This document shows positions 61,787 to 64,000 of a stretch of 64,000 nucleotides of DNA, in pieces (position 1 is the stretch's first letter; the number at the start of each line of letters is the position of its first letter). Made by a program: the position numbers and the translations under genes. The notes below the pieces were generated by a model. The model had not been told where the DNA came from. It saw only the letters and a list, made by a program, of their open reading frames with translations, and did no database searches. Source of the stretch: Ampullaceana balthica (Eukaryota > Mollusca > Gastropoda > Lymnaeidae); NCBI GenBank assembly GCA_944989445.1, contig CALYLW010000127.1, positions 868,990-932,989 on the forward strand, in the 5' to 3' direction.

Positions 61787-62109
61787 CAGGCCTACCAGTG
61801 ATACTCTTCCATTTTACATTGCTTCTCACGAACATTTGATACAATTAAATCTTTTAGTTTGAAATTTTTATTATAAAAATTAAATGACAGTTGTTTTTTT
61901 TAAATTTTGGTTGGTTTGTGATGTTAACTACTATATTTCTTGTTTTGGTTCCGGTAAAAATACACATTTCATGGTATTGGCTATCATCGGTCTGTAAGTC
62001 CTACTAAATTTAGTAACGTATTATTATATATAAGTTTACATGAAATATTACAAACATTTGCTTATAAACACAAATATTGAAAATGGAAGTTTTCTATTAG
62101 AATGGGAAG

Positions 62110-62270
62110 AAGACTACAAATAAATATGAGGGTAAGCGAATTTGTCTCATCTGCCAAACATGGCTAGCAAATTACAAAGCAAGCAATTTAAAGCGACACT
62201 GAAAATGTCATGAAGAGTTTGCATCATGGTTATATGCTGCAATCGGAATTAAGAAAAAGCAAACTTGCTG
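62110..62270 (+). pseudogene. hAT-type zinc finger remnant
   Basis: The plus strand reads YEGKRICLICQTWLANYKAS, then NLKRH, a stop, and KCHEEFASWLYAAIGIKKK. The C-x2-C and H...H spacing with S-N-L-K-R-H is the BED-like finger at the start of ZBED5/SCAND3-type hAT transposases. A stop falls inside the finger and no transposase follows, since a minisatellite begins at 62395. It may belong with the hAT-like end at 61786. Short, so moderate confidence. Confidence 0.65.
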
Positions 62271-62394
62271 AGTTAAATGAAGGCGTCACTACAAATGGGT
62301 CAGGTATATACAAGACAAATTGTTCAGAAATGAAATACTCATAAACATACTCGTTATAGTTTCCACAGGAAACAAACGTCACATATTTTAGACA

Positions 62395-63045
62395 TGTAGC
62401 ATGTGTAGGACTGAAGCTGCTAATATATTGTCAGTGTATACACATAATCATGCAGTATATAAATAATGACCTTTGTTGGACTGAAGCTGCTAATATATTG
62501 TCAGTGTATACACATAATCATGCAGTATATAAATAATGACCTTTGTTGGACTGAAGCTGCTAATATAGTCACTGTGTACACATAATCATGCAGTATATAA
62601 ATAATGACCTTTGTTGGACTGAAGCTGCTAATATAGTCACTGTGTACACGTAATCATGCAGTATAAAAATAATGACCTTTGTTGGACTGAAGCTGCTAAT
62701 ATAGTTACTGAGTACACATAATCATGCAGTATATAAATAAAGACCTTTGCTAGACTGAAGGTGCTAATATATTCACTGTGTACACATAATCATGCAGTAT
62801 ATAAATAAAGCCCTTTGTTGGTCTGAAGCTGCTACTATAGTGTCAATGTGTACACATTATCATGCAGTATATAAATAAAGCCCTTTGTTGAACTGAAGCT
62901 GCTAATAGAGTGTCATTGTGTAAACATAATCATGCATTATATAAATAATACCCCCTGTACACATAATCATGCAGTATATAAATCAGGCCATTATTTGGAT
63001 TGAAGCTGCAGATATAGAGTAAATGTAAACACATAATCATGCAAT
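62395..63045. repeat. About 70-bp minisatellite, 8-9 copies
   Basis: Unit contains GGACTGAAGCTGCTAATATA and CACATAATCATGCAGTATAT, with 66- and 70-bp versions. The left copies are nearly identical, the right ones more diverged. Confidence 0.93.
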
Positions 63046-64000
63046 TTTTTTTTAAAAATTGTCACATAGAAGCACTATGGGTCACGACCCGCTCGCGATG
63101 AACTATTCCTTTTATGCATTTTTTTTAAAAATAAAAAATATATGTCAGTTAAATGATTTTAACTTTTGAATTGTTTTGACACTATATGAATAGAAACCGT
63201 GCTACGTATAGACTCGTGATTTGGTGAACATTAAATGTTATGATTATGATTCTGCTGAGAAGCCTTGGTTTGACCTAACACGTTTCTTTAAATGTGGTTA
63301 GTGGATTGTAATTGTGGTACGGAGAGGTTCTGTCAGATGCCGATTACTAGTTACTGCTCGATGCTTTGATATTATGAATTCCATCATGAAGTACAAAGAT
63401 TCATTGTAATTTGTGTCTGGAGTTATTTGGAACTATTATTGAAATACTTCATTGATTCTCCTTTTAATAAAGCCCCCTTTAGAATAAGTTCGTTAAGCTC
63501 CAGCAGTTCTTGCCTCAGTTGAAGTGACACCTTCCTTTCAGTAGTGTCTCCTGTTGACATATTCCGGACTTTAACTTATCATGCTTGCCTTTTGTTAAAT
63601 CAGATTGCATTTGGATACCGCGATGCAAACTCTTTTTTACTTTTTTCATAGTGTCGATTCAAATGTCTAACTTAGTAATTTGCAGGTATTTGGCAGGATA
63701 AACGAAATGGATTGCCGTCTTTATCGATAAAAGCGCTAAGTCCTCTTTTCATTGTTATAGAAAACTTTTATTTTCTTCTTGGATATAAAATTTTAAATAA
63801 TAAATAAATAACTTTAGTAAAAACTAAACAACAGTAAAGTTCAATACTTCGAAATTCGAATTTATCACCAACCAATCAGAACCAATCGCTCCCTACAACT
63901 TTTAAACTTAAAATCAATCCTAAATCATTTTTTAACCTTTGTTTGGGTGAAGTTTTTTTTTGGACGTTCATTTATTTTATTTTTTTGATATTATACATTT
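63046..64000. other. No gene recognised
   Basis: AT-rich DNA to the end of the window, no supported feature. Confidence 0.4.

Overview
The window looks like gene-poor, AT-rich nuclear DNA from an invertebrate animal. It has no bacterial-style operons, no long host coding genes, many simple and minisatellite repeats, and a wide mix of animal transposons (hAT of several lineages, PIF/Harbinger-like and MULE-like non-autonomous elements, a Ginger-like element, RTE and CR1/L2/Jockey-type LINEs, a tRNA-derived SINE). A mollusc, perhaps a gastropod, is my best guess. That rests on general familiarity with such repeats; no phylogenetic marker is present.

Layout. 1-1430: four minisatellites. 3.5-8.3 kb: a Harbinger-like MITE, a repeat with a decayed tRNA-Val, a deleted hAT element with the C-terminal end of its transposase, and an RTE LINE remnant. 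8.7-12.5 kb: two 30-bp minisatellites, dispersed repeats, the 3' end of a LINE, and a tRNA-derived SINE that shares the LINE's tail. 13.3-14.3 kb: a deleted hAT element with a BED-finger fragment. 17.8-27.9 kb: copies of a repeat superfamily with a shared core of about 100 bp (one pair forming a long hairpin, three copies in tandem), with several minisatellites between them. 29.7-31.3 kb: a small hAT element and a minisatellite. 33.6-37.6 kb: more tandem repeats. 37.9-41.5 kb: a second Harbinger-like MITE, a LINE interrupted by a small hAT, another small hAT, and the C-terminus of another LINE. 42.5-45.9 kb: a complete-ended hAT whose transposase is broken and invaded by a LINE and a core-superfamily repeat. 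48.2-59.5 kb: almost solid transposon DNA, with a GTF2IRD2-like hAT invaded by another hAT, a Ginger-like element, and a hAT inside a hAT carrying a further retroposon. 60.9-63.0 kb: a MULE-like MITE, hAT remnants and a 70-bp minisatellite.

No intact host protein gene was found. The only candidate host exon is a 65-codon open frame on the minus strand near 48 kb. All recognisable proteins are transposase, integrase or reverse-transcriptase remnants, and every one is broken or truncated. Direct observations of note are matching target-site duplications that fix the borders of about ten elements, the nesting order they imply, the LINE/SINE tail pair, and the shared-core repeat superfamily. All comparisons to families are from memory of motifs; no search was run.
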